Shown here piece after piece: positions 28,051-38,519 of a stretch of DNA of 64,000 bases. Made by a program: the position numbers and the translations under genes. The stretch's first letter is position 1. Each line of letters starts with the position of its first letter. This DNA is from Sphaerochaetaceae bacterium (GTDB lineage Bacteria; Spirochaetota; Spirochaetia; Sphaerochaetales; Sphaerochaetaceae): contig JAILPZ010000009.1 in the NCBI GenBank assembly GCA_024699225.1, forward strand, positions 17,990 through 81,989. Reading direction: 5' to 3'. The notes under the pieces are model-generated. The model was not told the DNA's origin, made no database searches, and saw nothing but the letters and a program-made list of their open reading frames with translations.

Positions 28051-29673
28051 ATGGCAGAAGCTCAAAGAAACGAAGAAGAAAAATTTATAGAAATTCATTC
28101 ATGTGCTGCAGAAAACAGTACCATGAGTTTTCCTCTTGGAGCTCTCTGTATCAAAACAGCCATAAATACACACAAATTTGACTCATTTAAAGTTAAGGCC
28201 GCAGTTTATGAGAACTACGTAACCTACAACCCTCAGGAACAGGCAAGACTGTGTGCAGACAGAAATCCGGATGCCGTAGGTCTTTCCGTTTATATCTGGA
28301 ACTACGAGTGGATGAAAAGCTTTGCAGAAGAACTGCACAGCCTTAACAGCAAAATAATAATCTTTGCCGGTGGCCCGCAGGCTTCAGTCTACAGAACAGA
28401 CTTTCCTTCTTACCTGAGTTTTGCAGTAACCGGCGAAGGAGAAGTTACAACAGTCAAACTTCTTCAGCAGGCCTTTGAGGGCAACATAGTCAGGGAAACC
28501 GTTCAGGCCGAGCTGCCTGATCTGGATAAACTTGAAAGTGTATTTTTAACCGGACAAGCTGATAATCAGCTCAGGCAGACAGATTCAGTTTTATGGGAAA
28601 TGACCCGTGGCTGTCCTTTCGCCTGTGCCTTCTGCTTTGAAAGCCGCGGAAACAGGAAGGTCAGAAACTTCCCCCTGGAAAGAATTAAAAAAGAGCTTTT
28701 TTATCTGCTTAAATTTGATATCAACAAAATCTTTGTTCTTGACCCGACATTCAATCTTGATATGAACAGGGCCAAGGAGATTCTTACTTTCCTGATAGAG
28801 AATGCCCCACAGGACATTCATTTTACCTTTGAGATAAGGGCTGAACTGATAGATCAGGAGCTGGCCTCTCTTCTTGCAAAACTCAACTGCTCGGTTCAAA
28901 TCGGCCTTCAGAGTTCAGAACCTGAGGTTCTTAAGAACATAAACAGAATGTTTGACAGACAGCTGTTTGAGAAAAACATGAGATTGCTTTCAAAGGAAGG
29001 AGTTGCCTTTGGCCTTGATATAATAATCGGACTTCCGGGGGATAATCTTAAGAGATTCCGCTCCACAGTGGATTTTGCAGTTTCCCTTCAGCCGAGTAAT
29101 ATAGACTGCTTCATTCTCTCCCTGCTGCCCGGTACGGAACTTAATGAAAGACAGGCAGAGTTCTCTCTTGTAACGGATAACAGTGTTATGCGTAATCTTG
29201 TAAGCTCTCCCACCTTCAGTGAGGACGATATAGAATCTGCAAAAGAGCTTGCCCATGCCATGGACCTCTTCTACACAAAGGGAGAATCAGATATGTGGAT
29301 TCACTGCATTCTTGAAACTCTCAATATCAGTGCCTGTAATCTCTTCTCTCTTTTCTCAAAGTGGATGAAACAGACGGGAAGGAGCGAGGAAGAGGATATA
29401 TGGATCCTTCAGGATGATTTTGTCACCTCTCTGTTTGAAAAGACCAGCAACAACAAACTCATCCCGGCAATCAAGAGTTTTATGGAACTTCATCAGGGCC
29501 TGTGTTATGTCAGAGACTGCGGAGAAAGCGTAACGCTTGAACTTTCATACACTCCGGAAGATCTGTCACTGCTGGACAGAATGAGTCTCAGTGAGTTTGT
29601 AAAAACGAGAAGAATCAAAAGGTGTAATCCTACTGTTGACCTTGATTACGACGGAAGCATAATAATCAGATAA
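28051..29673 (+). CDS. B12-binding-domain radical SAM protein
   Basis: N-terminal B12-binding-like fold; EMTRGCPFACAFCFESRGNRKVR (CxxxCxxC). Confidence 0.88.
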   Translation: MAEAQRNEEEKFIEIHSCAAENSTMSFPLGALCIKTAINTHKFDSFKVKAAVYENYVTYNPQEQARLCADRNPDAVGLSVYIWNYEWMKSFAEELHSLNSKIIIFAGGPQASVYRTDFPSYLSFAVTGEGEVTTVKLLQQAFEGNIVRETVQAELPDLDKLESVFLTGQADNQLRQTDSVLWEMTRGCPFACAFCFESRGNRKVRNFPLERIKKELFYLLKFDINKIFVLDPTFNLDMNRAKEILTFLIENAPQDIHFTFEIRAELIDQELASLLAKLNCSVQIGLQSSEPEVLKNINRMFDRQLFEKNMRLLSKEGVAFGLDIIIGLPGDNLKRFRSTVDFAVSLQPSNIDCFILSLLPGTELNERQAEFSLVTDNSVMRNLVSSPTFSEDDIESAKELAHAMDLFYTKGESDMWIHCILETLNISACNLFSLFSKWMKQTGRSEEEDIWILQDDFVTSLFEKTSNNKLIPAIKSFMELHQGLCYVRDCGESVTLELSYTPEDLSLLDRMSLSEFVKTRRIKRCNPTVDLDYDGSIIIR

Positions 29674-30487
29674 CAGATTCTATAAACCAGTCCTTAAGGG
29701 ATGTAAGTCTCTTCATAAATGCTGACGGAAGGTCAACAGATGTGACAAGAACATTTACTGTAGGCTTCTGGTTATAAACAACAGCAAGACCGTAAACAAC
29801 AACTCCCTCTTCTGTCATAACTGCATCAACATACATATGAAGGGCATTTGCAGCAACACAAGAGAAACCCATATACTTCATGGTTTTGGTGTTTGTTATT
29901 TCCAGGAAGATTTCATTTCCATATGCATAATACTCAATCTTGTAGACATTTCCGCCAAAGCGGTTGTCCTTAAGATATGCATATGAAGATGTGCGGTTTG
30001 GAACGCTGTCATATACAGGATCATCTATTCTGTTTTTCTTGTTTGAAGAGGAGAGCATGTAAGCATCTGTAAAGAGTACCTCTTCCTCTCCGCCTGAACT
30101 GTGTGATCTGTATGTAATTCCAACAACTGTTGAAATTTTTTGCATGGTGTTAAAGAGCTCAAGATAAATCTCGTCCTCTGTCATGCTCTTAAACTCATCA
30201 TTATAAGGAACAAATGAAACAAGAGCCTCAGAGAAGGCGTAATCCAGATCCTGAGTATCAGAAGCCATGTTGTAAGCAATTGAGTTTGCAGCAGCTAAGA
30301 CTGCAGTCTTATCACCTTTAACAGTGTATGCCTTAATGGTTTCTCCATTAAGAAGACTCTGAATTTCTTCTTCAGACAGACCGGGAAGAGCTTCCCTCAG
30401 TGAGTTGAGACAGAATGCCGGGAATACAGCAAATACAAGTACAAACAGTAATATAACAATTCTTTTAATATGCATTTTTATTGACAA
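29666..30487 (-). CDS. Secreted protein of unknown function
   Basis: Signal peptide MKMHIKRIVILLFVLVFAVFPAFC-like, 273 aa, no recognised motif. Confidence 0.7.
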   Translation of the reverse strand: MSIKMHIKRIVILLFVLVFAVFPAFCLNSLREALPGLSEEEIQSLLNGETIKAYTVKGDKTAVLAAANSIAYNMASDTQDLDYAFSEALVSFVPYNDEFKSMTEDEIYLELFNTMQKISTVVGITYRSHSSGGEEEVLFTDAYMLSSSNKKNRIDDPVYDSVPNRTSSYAYLKDNRFGGNVYKIEYYAYGNEIFLEITNTKTMKYMGFSCVAANALHMYVDAVMTEEGVVVYGLAVVYNQKPTVNVLVTSVDLPSAFMKRLTSLKDWFIESVI

Positions 30488-31865
30488 AACCCTTTACGAA
30501 AGTCAGGACTACAATCTTGATATCAAGCCAGGGAGTCCAGTTTCTAATATAGTAAAGATCAAAGTCAATCCTTTTTTCAAGTGATGTGTTTCCCCTGAAA
30601 CCATTAACCTGAGCCCAGCCTGAAATTCCGGCCTTAACTCTGTGTCTCATATTGTATCCTGGTATTTCTTTCTCAAACTGTTCAACAAGTTCCGGTCTTT
30701 CGGGTCTCGGACCTATAAGGCTCATGGTTCCCATAAGTACGTTGAAGAACTGAGGAATCTCATCAAGACTTGTCTTTCTGAGAATTCTTCCAACCTTTGT
30801 TATTCTCGGATCGTTTTCTTCTGTCCAGTGTGCTCCACCCTGCTCCGGCATATCAATTCTCATGCTGCGGAACTTAAGCATATTGAAAACAGCACCGTCA
30901 CGTGTTACACGCTCCTGTTTGAAGAGAACCGGTCCCTTTGAAGTAATTTTTATGAGAATGGCAATAACAATATAGAAAGGTGAAAGAAGAATAATTCCAA
31001 ACAGGGAAGAAATAATATCAAAAGTTCTCTTTATAAATCTCTTACCAAATGTGAAATCATGACAGTTAACCTCAAGAAGAGGAATGTAATGGAAGTCAGA
31101 AATAGTTGTCCCGACATAGGACTTGGGAAGGTCCGGGAGGAAGTATACCTGCTGCTCAAAGAGCTCAAGAGCTTCCTTTCTGATTTCCGCCTTCATCTCA
31201 GAATTCTCATCATCGTAGGCAATAACAACAACGTCTGCCTTAGCCTTAGCTACAGCATCTGCAAGATTCCTGGCTTTTATGCTCTTTATTCCCTTAACAT
31301 CATTTCCAAGATACTGGGCTACAACTCTCAGTCTTCCGGCTTCTGATGCAGTAAGGGTAGCATTATAGTAATCAATTATATTCTTGCCAGTTCCTACAAG
31401 AAGAACATTTGCCTTGAACTCTCCTGCCTTAATGTGGGAGGCAAAAACGCAGTTACATATATATCTGCCAATATCAAGGAAGCAGAAAGACATGCCTCCA
31501 AACATAACAAGATGAACACGGCTTATTTTAAGGTTGAAACAGAAGTAATAGAAAATAACAAAGGTAACAAACAGAGATACGCTTGTCTTTACCAGTGCTC
31601 CGGTCTCAACTCTCCAGTTACTTGTCATATTAGGCTCATAGAGCTTGTACACATAGTTAAAGAAGATGGTGGCAATAAGAGCGAGAAGTGAAAGTACAGA
31701 GAAAAGGAGGGTTGATGTCTCATCCCCCTCTCCATCAAGAAACACAAAGAATCTCAAATAATATGATGAAAACCAGGCCAGCAGCACCATCAGAGAATCA
31801 GAAACCAAACGAGTTGCAAACTGAAATCTGCCGAAGCGGTCGGCCACAGTCCTTCTAGCTGTCAT
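30465..31865 (-). CDS. Polyprenyl glycosylphosphotransferase (WcaJ-like initiating sugar-phosphate transferase)
   Basis: Five N-terminal TM, C-terminal FKQERVTRDGAVFNMLKFRSMR, RKTSLDEIPQFFNVLMGTMSLIGPRPERPE. Confidence 0.93.
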   Translation of the reverse strand: MTARRTVADRFGRFQFATRLVSDSLMVLLAWFSSYYLRFFVFLDGEGDETSTLLFSVLSLLALIATIFFNYVYKLYEPNMTSNWRVETGALVKTSVSLFVTFVIFYYFCFNLKISRVHLVMFGGMSFCFLDIGRYICNCVFASHIKAGEFKANVLLVGTGKNIIDYYNATLTASEAGRLRVVAQYLGNDVKGIKSIKARNLADAVAKAKADVVVIAYDDENSEMKAEIRKEALELFEQQVYFLPDLPKSYVGTTISDFHYIPLLEVNCHDFTFGKRFIKRTFDIISSLFGIILLSPFYIVIAILIKITSKGPVLFKQERVTRDGAVFNMLKFRSMRIDMPEQGGAHWTEENDPRITKVGRILRKTSLDEIPQFFNVLMGTMSLIGPRPERPELVEQFEKEIPGYNMRHRVKAGISGWAQVNGFRGNTSLEKRIDFDLYYIRNWTPWLDIKIVVLTFVKGFVNKNAY

Positions 31866-31868
31866 GTC

Positions 31869-33671
31869 TTAAAGATACACCTTTATTCCAATATTTGCCA
31901 TAGCCAGCACTTCTGGAGTATTCCAGTCTCCAAATGTGACGCTGCCAAGATTATACTTGCCATCGTTGAATCTTGTATCACCATCTCTATAAAGATTGTC
32001 AATAGTATAATCTCTGGTCCACTCTATCTTTCCGGTAATTCCCAATGTAAGTGTTAAAGGAATACCACTGAATTTATAATCAGCATCTGCATCAACAATC
32101 AGAGTGTTCTTCCAGATGTACTTCCATGGCTTCTTATACTCATATTCTTCAGCATGGTCATAATTTATTGATGTAAATATATCTGTACCGTTAGTTGTAT
32201 TTACAGCATACTGAGCGCTTCTCATCTGGTCTCTGAGAGTTACATTAAGATCAATTTTCCTGTTAAGAGCCACATCATAGGCCATCTTCAGCTCAATTGT
32301 ATCGGGATCAACCGGGTAGAAAATATTCTTTCCGCCACTGACATAACTTGTCTCATAGTCAACATCACCCCACGGGTTTACGTCAGATTCTACTGTATAA
32401 TGTGCGCCGTAGAATGGCGGGATATATGTTGCCTGGAAAGAAAGGACACTGAAGTTTCCGAGCTTTCCGTCAACTGAAATACCTGCCTGGAAGGCAAAGA
32501 TATGTCTTGGGTCTGTAATAAAATGCTTTATATTGATGGAACTGATTTCATCTACAGAGATTGCAGCATAAATCTTTCCCATACCCTTTACTGTATAGGC
32601 AACATCTGCACCGAAGATCATGTTGTCATAATTACCTGTCTCGTTCTGAAGAATCTGTACAATCCCGAAAGGAGCCAGATAGCCAAGTTCAAAACGCTTT
32701 CTCCAGATATTACTTTCATAAAGGCCAATATCCAGATTGCCGAAGGTAAGATCTATTCTGTGGATGCTGAAATTATTGTCATATTCAGCTTCCTGATACC
32801 CTTCATCATCTGCCCAGTCTATTCCGGCATAAGTTTTCATCATAAGAGACGCAGCTGAGGCGTGGAGAACAGAGTACTCAAACCAGTCAAACGGAGTTAC
32901 GTTAACCTCAAAACCTGACATGGCTGCTGTTGTGCTTGCAAGATCAAGGTTGTTGTCAGCCGGACCCCAGTCTCTTGAAACTGTTCCGAATCTTAAGCTG
33001 AGCTTGCCGTCAAGAAGAGAAGATGCAATCTCTGGATATGCACCTACGCCGTAGATAATGTGTGAATCACTGCTTATATCCCATGCATCATCACGCGGGA
33101 GTTCCCAGTAGTTTGCCCTGGCAAAGAACGGAGTGTCATGGAAAAGATAGGCATCTGTATTAACCTTCATTACTTCCAGACCGAGATTTGCATTTACAGA
33201 GACAGCATTAAAAAGGTCCCCTTTCAGAGCAAAGGTAAAGACGTTTCTTGAATCAAGTATTTTCCCGTCATCAACCTTGTAACCTACTCTGTTATTTGAT
33301 GAAAAAGTTACACCGGCGTAGAGGTTTGAATCCCCTTTTTCGTACTTATAGTAGCCGTTCTTAAGCACGTCCATAAATGAGTTTGTATCACTTTCGCCGT
33401 ATCTTGAGGCAAGGCGTGCAAGAGTAGCATCTATAACACCAATTTCTTCAGAATTAAGGAGGCCCGAGACTTTGATTTCTGTAAGAAGATTTTTAACCTG
33501 GGTATATGTATACGGTTTTACAGAACTTGGATTCTCTATAATCCCCCTGTATGAAGCATTCTCTATGATTCTGTAACATGGATCATCAACAGAAACTGAA
33601 AGATACTTTGCACCAAATGCAGAAGAACATACTGCAAGAACAATCAATAAAACTGTAAAAAACTTTTTCAT
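31869..33671 (-). CDS. Putative outer-membrane capsule-assembly (Wzi-like) protein
   Basis: Signal peptide; VDDPCYRIIENASYRGII N-terminal motif; beta-rich body; adjacent to exopolysaccharide enzymes; RBS GGAGAT before ATG 33671. Confidence 0.6.
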   Translation of the reverse strand: MKKFFTVLLIVLAVCSSAFGAKYLSVSVDDPCYRIIENASYRGIIENPSSVKPYTYTQVKNLLTEIKVSGLLNSEEIGVIDATLARLASRYGESDTNSFMDVLKNGYYKYEKGDSNLYAGVTFSSNNRVGYKVDDGKILDSRNVFTFALKGDLFNAVSVNANLGLEVMKVNTDAYLFHDTPFFARANYWELPRDDAWDISSDSHIIYGVGAYPEIASSLLDGKLSLRFGTVSRDWGPADNNLDLASTTAAMSGFEVNVTPFDWFEYSVLHASAASLMMKTYAGIDWADDEGYQEAEYDNNFSIHRIDLTFGNLDIGLYESNIWRKRFELGYLAPFGIVQILQNETGNYDNMIFGADVAYTVKGMGKIYAAISVDEISSINIKHFITDPRHIFAFQAGISVDGKLGNFSVLSFQATYIPPFYGAHYTVESDVNPWGDVDYETSYVSGGKNIFYPVDPDTIELKMAYDVALNRKIDLNVTLRDQMRSAQYAVNTTNGTDIFTSINYDHAEEYEYKKPWKYIWKNTLIVDADADYKFSGIPLTLTLGITGKIEWTRDYTIDNLYRDGDTRFNDGKYNLGSVTFGDWNTPEVLAMANIGIKVYL

Positions 33672-33807
33672 AAAATCTCCGGCTTGACGGGTGAACTTTC
33701 TTTTCAAATGCCCGTATAGGCATAATTTTTTATTATATTAGCACTAATACAAGTGGAGGGAAAGTACTAAATCTACTTAATATAGTGGATATTGAAAGAT
33801 TTCTAAG

Positions 33808-34881
33808 TTATTTTATGTTTTCAAGATAGGTTTCAACTATAATTGAACGGTCAAAGCACTTCTCTACGAGAGAACGTCCTGCAAGACCCATTGCACGCCG
33901 CCTTTCATAATCAAGGCTGACAAAATCAGAAATTACCGAGCAAAGGTTATCTGTATCCTTTTCCCTGCAGTACAGACCGTTAACCTGGTCCTTAATTATC
34001 TCACGGCATCCGGTGCGGTCGGTACATATGGCAGGACGCCCTGTGGCGCAAGCCTCAAGAAGGACATTACTCATGCCTTCCGGGTGATAGGTCGGAAGAA
34101 CAAGGCAGCTGCACTTTTTAAGAACTTCCCTGCTGTCTCCAACCATTCCCAGATAATCAAGTTTTCCTTCTGATACCAGGCTGTTAACAAGAGGGGCAAA
34201 CTCATCATCACATTTTCCGGCAGCTACAAAGCACAACTTGTCACCTGCAAGCCTTTTGGCAGCTTCAAGGAACTCTCTTATTCCCTTGGCCTCAGTAAGT
34301 CGTCCTATAAAGGCAAAAACAGTCTTGTTTCCCTGAGGATATTCCTGAAGAGCGTACTTTGAAAGATTAATTCCGGATCCGGGGACAATTATGCCCTTAT
34401 TAATCCTTATATTATTCTTCTTAAAGAAATTAAGATTATCTTCATTCTGGAACAGGACACACTTTGCATGAGGCATGACAAGGCGGTGAAGAGCAAGAAG
34501 TACGGTTCTGAGCCTTCCTTCTTTCTCAAGTTCTCCAAGACCCGTAATCATGGGAATCCAGGGAATACCGGAATTTTTCAGGCAGAGTCCGCCATAGAGG
34601 TTCATCTTGATTGTAAAGCTTAAAACAAAATCGGGTTTTGCCCTTCTGATTATCCCGCGATAGGTCTTAATCAGCTTAAGCTCCTCAAGTGGATTCTTTC
34701 CCTTACCATTAAAAGGAACATTTATAAAGGAGCATGTTTTCTCTATCTCTTTTCTCTTATCACTGTCGTCGTCCTCACAAACTACGGTAACGCAGTCTCC
34801 CCTGCTGACCAATGCATCGATCAGTTCCTTACGGAAGTTGTAGGTATAGGACATGAGGTTTGAAAGAATAAGAACGTGCAA
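33808..34881 (-). CDS. Glycosyltransferase family 4-like
   Basis: FAFIGRLTEAKGIREFLEAAKRL; LPTYHPEGMSNVLLEACATGRPAICTDRTGCREII; probable TTG start 34881 with GGAG RBS. Confidence 0.9.
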   Translation of the reverse strand: MHVLILSNLMSYTYNFRKELIDALVSRGDCVTVVCEDDDSDKRKEIEKTCSFINVPFNGKGKNPLEELKLIKTYRGIIRRAKPDFVLSFTIKMNLYGGLCLKNSGIPWIPMITGLGELEKEGRLRTVLLALHRLVMPHAKCVLFQNEDNLNFFKKNNIRINKGIIVPGSGINLSKYALQEYPQGNKTVFAFIGRLTEAKGIREFLEAAKRLAGDKLCFVAAGKCDDEFAPLVNSLVSEGKLDYLGMVGDSREVLKKCSCLVLPTYHPEGMSNVLLEACATGRPAICTDRTGCREIIKDQVNGLYCREKDTDNLCSVISDFVSLDYERRRAMGLAGRSLVEKCFDRSIIVETYLENIK

Positions 34882-34920
34882 GACGGAACTCCTTTTGCCC
34901 AAGTATAGCACGTATAAAAG

Positions 34921-34952
34921 AAAAACTGCCATGCTTTAATAAAACACGGCAG
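34921..34952 (-). terminator. Terminator of the DksA/TraR-type gene
   Basis: Minus strand CTGCCGTGTTTTATTAAAGCATGGCAGTTTTTCTTTT. Confidence 0.65.
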
Positions 34953-34961
34953 CTTTCTTAA

Positions 34962-35333
34962 TTAATATCTTTTTTTGTTTTTCTCGTCTTCTGTTTTGCA
35001 GTGCATGCAAAGAAGAGCATACGGAACGGCTCTGAGCCTTTCTTCGGGAATCTTTTTTCCGCACTGTGCACAGTAACCGTATTTTCCGTTACGTACACGA
35101 CTAAGTGCCTGTTCTACAGCTTTAAGTCTATTTGCATCTATCTGACTTACAGCTTCCATCTTCTTAGTAGCCATGTCATCTGTAGCAAGATCAATACTGT
35201 CCTTGATTCCCATAGCTCCCACTACATCACGGAAATCATTATCGGTCTTACTTATCTTGCTCTTAATGACGGCCTGCATTTCAACGAGCTTCTGCTCCAT
35301 CTCCTTCTCAAAAGGGGACATCTCGTAACTCAT
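34962..35333 (-). CDS. DksA/TraR C4-zinc-finger family protein
   Basis: YGYCAQCGKKIPEERLRAVPYALLCMHCK. Confidence 0.88.
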   Translation of the reverse strand: MSYEMSPFEKEMEQKLVEMQAVIKSKISKTDNDFRDVVGAMGIKDSIDLATDDMATKKMEAVSQIDANRLKAVEQALSRVRNGKYGYCAQCGKKIPEERLRAVPYALLCMHCKTEDEKNKKRY

Positions 35334-35474
35334 AGGCAGCCTCCAGACCAGCTTATGTTTCTAGAGTGAATATGCTTCATAAAAAGTCAATCGTCAAGCA
35401 AAAAATATGATAATTTTAGAAAAAGTAGAAAGCCAAAAAATGAGAGAGAACGTTATTATATATAGTAACAGAAA

Positions 35475-36632
35475 TTACTGATTCTTGTTTTTTGGAGAAA
35501 CGTCTTCACCCGGCATAAAAACATCTGAGTAATTTGATGAAGAGACTATAGAATCCCTGCTCCTTGTCTTATACCGTTTTTTAAACGAAGAACCACTGGA
35601 AAGAAGTATGGCTATTCCCTTTGTTGTTTCCATATTGGCAAAGATAATTTCAATAATGCTCAAAAGAGGAACAGCAAGGAACATTCCCACCACACCCCAT
35701 ATGTAGCCGAAAATTGAAAGAGAAACAAGGATAATAAACGGGCTGAGGTTCATATTGTTTCCCTGAAGACGCGGGTCAATAATATTACCGAGAATCATCT
35801 GAGTTCCAACTGCTCCGATTGCTGCTATAAGTACAGGTGTCCAATCCGGGGCATACTGCAAAACAGCCATGAAGATTACCATGACGGAAATAATTATGCT
35901 TCCGAATGTAGGAATGAAGTTCAAAACAAAGGCCAGAACGCCCCAGATTATGGCAAAGTCAAGTTTTGCAAGCATTGCAGTCAGGTAAAAAAGAATACCG
36001 GTTGCCACGCTGATTACAGTTTTAAGTCCAAGATACTTTGAAACCTGTTTTACAATTCTGTCCAGTACAGAGGCAACCTTGGACTGCTTGTCCGGTCTGC
36101 TTATCTGAATAATTTTTGAAATGAGGGTTGATCTTTCAAGAAGAAGGAAAACAGTAAGGAGGAAGGTGACAGACACATCTCCGACAATACTGATGGCTGA
36201 TGATGAAAGAGATCTGAGTCCGGGCATGAGAACACCACCCATCCAGTCTATACTCAGGTTATCAAACAGTGAATAATCATCAGGCAGCTCCACCCATCTG
36301 GAAACAAACTTCAGAAGCAGGGACTCAATTTCATCAAGACGTGAATAATAATTAGGAAGCGTCTTAACAAGAATATCTACTGTATAAAATATGAACCAGA
36401 CGGCAGCAGCAAGAACGATAAGAATCATAAACGCCGCAAAGAACGTGGACAGGAAAGAAGGTAACCCTGCTTTTTCCAGCGCAGTTGCAACAGGAAAAAC
36501 CATGAAGAACAGAAAAATGGCAAGAACTATCTTAACAGAAACTTCACCGGTGAGCTTAAGGGAAGCCACTACAACAAAGACTGCAAGCACAATAAGGAGG
36601 TTTCTTATCTGTTTAAGATATTTATTTTCCAT
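35475..36632 (-). CDS. AI-2E family transporter
   Basis: Polytopic; FVLNFIPTFGSIIISVMVIFMAVLQ; NIIDPRLQGNNMNLSPFIILVSLSIFGYIWGVVGMFLAVPL. Confidence 0.9.
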   Translation of the reverse strand: MENKYLKQIRNLLIVLAVFVVVASLKLTGEVSVKIVLAIFLFFMVFPVATALEKAGLPSFLSTFFAAFMILIVLAAAVWFIFYTVDILVKTLPNYYSRLDEIESLLLKFVSRWVELPDDYSLFDNLSIDWMGGVLMPGLRSLSSSAISIVGDVSVTFLLTVFLLLERSTLISKIIQISRPDKQSKVASVLDRIVKQVSKYLGLKTVISVATGILFYLTAMLAKLDFAIIWGVLAFVLNFIPTFGSIIISVMVIFMAVLQYAPDWTPVLIAAIGAVGTQMILGNIIDPRLQGNNMNLSPFIILVSLSIFGYIWGVVGMFLAVPLLSIIEIIFANMETTKGIAILLSSGSSFKKRYKTRSRDSIVSSSNYSDVFMPGEDVSPKNKNQ

Positions 36633-36689
36633 AAAATAGATAATATAACAGTTGAGACTCACTGGCAATAATCTGTTATAATCTCTGCC

Positions 36690-37433
36690 ATGTTAAAAAC
36701 AGATAAAACAACAAATCTTGACAGAATTGAGATAGTTCTTGTTGAAACACAGGATGGTGCAAACATTGGCAGTGCATGCAGAGCCATGAAGGCAATGGGT
36801 ATTACGCACCTTACTCTTGTTACCGACAAAATATACGATGAGAACAGGGTTAAAACTCTTGCCCTTCACGCCTTTGACATTTATGAAAACAGAAAGGAAT
36901 TTAAAACCCTCAGAGAAGCTCTGGACGGAACAGTTATGTCATTTGCCACAACAAGAAGGCACGGAAAAGACAGAAAAACAAGTTTCATCCTCCCTGAGGA
37001 GCTTGCTCAGATAATAAACTCAACCGGAGAAGGAAGAATAGCCGTTGTTTTCGGCTGTGAGGCTTACGGTCTTTCAGATGAGCAGGTCCACGAGTGTTCA
37101 AGAGCCGTAACCATTCCTACAAGTGACCTCTTCCCTTCTTTGAACCTGGCCCAGGCAGTTCAGGTAATCTGTTATGTTCTCTATCAGAACCTGAAAAAAT
37201 ATCCTAACCAGGGACATGCAGTTGGGATGGAAAGAGCCGTAAAAGCTTCTGAGAAGTGCATACAGGCCCTGGACAGTTTCGGATATTTCAAAAGTCCGGA
37301 TGAAAAAAACTATACAAGAGACTTTCTCAGAGACCACATCTCAAGAGCATCCATGACAGAAAGCGAAGTTGCAAGATTTGAGAAGATATTTGTAAAGTCA
37401 GGTGCAATTATTGCCCATAAGGATGAAAAATGA
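36690..37433 (+). CDS. trmJ: TrmJ-like tRNA 2'-O-methyltransferase (SPOUT)
   Basis: IEIVLVETQDGANIGSACRAMKAMGI; VVFGCEAYGLSDEQV; PSLNLAQAVQVICY. Confidence 0.87.
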   Translation: MLKTDKTTNLDRIEIVLVETQDGANIGSACRAMKAMGITHLTLVTDKIYDENRVKTLALHAFDIYENRKEFKTLREALDGTVMSFATTRRHGKDRKTSFILPEELAQIINSTGEGRIAVVFGCEAYGLSDEQVHECSRAVTIPTSDLFPSLNLAQAVQVICYVLYQNLKKYPNQGHAVGMERAVKASEKCIQALDSFGYFKSPDEKNYTRDFLRDHISRASMTESEVARFEKIFVKSGAIIAHKDEK

Positions 37434-37566
37434 TTCTTATAAAAAAGATAAGGATCTTCTCAAGACCCTTGCCATGGCCCGTGCTGAGAAGAACGGCAGA
37501 CCCAACATCATCCTGATTTCAGCTGAAGAGTTTAAGGCCTACAGTATTGAGGAAAGCCGTCAGTAG
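37423..37566 (+). CDS. Small ORF, 47 aa, overlapping trmJ stop
   Basis: MKNDSYKKDKDLLKTLAMARAEKNGRPNIILISAEEFKAYSIEESRQ; ATG overlaps trmJ 3' end; absent from the ORF track (<60 aa). Confidence 0.4.
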   Translation: MKNDSYKKDKDLLKTLAMARAEKNGRPNIILISAEEFKAYSIEESRQ

Positions 37567-37610
37567 AAGGAAAAGAACGGTGGAAACAAAGGAAAAGGAA
37601 ACAGAACTAA

Positions 37611-38519
37611 TTAAACGAACAGTTTCAGTTTCTTTCCCAGAACAGGCCAGATCCCAAGGCACCAGAGTCCTGCAAGGAAATACCTTAACTGGGCTGTAAC
37701 AGGATTATAGTAACCTGCCTTCAAAAGAAGAGTTTTTGCAACGGGAAGGAAGAACAGTACTCCCAGAAATCCCAGAACATATCTGGCTGTCTTTCTTCCC
37801 CAGCAGCCCTCTTCAATCTGAAAATCAGAAGTGTGCATCTCAAGAACATAACCGAGTGAAAAACCTCCGACAATAGCAAGACTCTTTGACAGGTCACTGA
37901 GCAGAATTTCCTCATATTTCCCGCTGTTTAACATAAGACCTGTAACTAAAGCCGCAACAGAACCTGCTGTACCCAGAGCAAGAAGAACCTTTGTCGTCAG
38001 ACTCCTGTTCTCAAGCATCTTCATGACCGGATTCATAACTACAAACACAAAGAAAGAACCAACAAGAAGACCGCCGGCAACATCTATGGGCCAGTGTACA
38101 CAGAGATACAGACGTGAAAAACCTACAAGGGCAATTATAAGAGCGCAGATGATGGAAAGCCCTCTCTTTTTATAGACATAGGCTATACTTCCGAAAGTTG
38201 CAGTAACTCCTGTTGTATGACCGCTTGGAAATGAATAGCCTGTGGCATTTGCATCCCTCTGAGTTCCTATTTCAGAGAGAACCTGCCATGGTCGCGGAGA
38301 CCTTACAAGCGCCTTAATGATATTTGTTGTGGCATTTGCAAAAACAAGGGTAAAACCAATTAAAAAACCCTTCTTCTTATCCATACACCAGAAAATTAAA
38401 AGGATAAATACAAGGTGCATGGTTCCAAGTCCCAGATAGCTTATAAAAGAAAAAACAGTATCAGCTACCGGGTTGAAAATGCTGTTAAAGAAAATCATTA
38501 TGCTATGTTGAATGTTCAT
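37611..38519 (-). CDS. PAP2-family phosphatase, membrane-bound
   Basis: KALVRSPRPW; SFPSGHTTGVTATFGSIAY; GFSRLYLCVHWPIDVAGG. Confidence 0.92.
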   Translation of the reverse strand: MNIQHSIMIFFNSIFNPVADTVFSFISYLGLGTMHLVFILLIFWCMDKKKGFLIGFTLVFANATTNIIKALVRSPRPWQVLSEIGTQRDANATGYSFPSGHTTGVTATFGSIAYVYKKRGLSIICALIIALVGFSRLYLCVHWPIDVAGGLLVGSFFVFVVMNPVMKMLENRSLTTKVLLALGTAGSVAALVTGLMLNSGKYEEILLSDLSKSLAIVGGFSLGYVLEMHTSDFQIEEGCWGRKTARYVLGFLGVLFFLPVAKTLLLKAGYYNPVTAQLRYFLAGLWCLGIWPVLGKKLKLFV

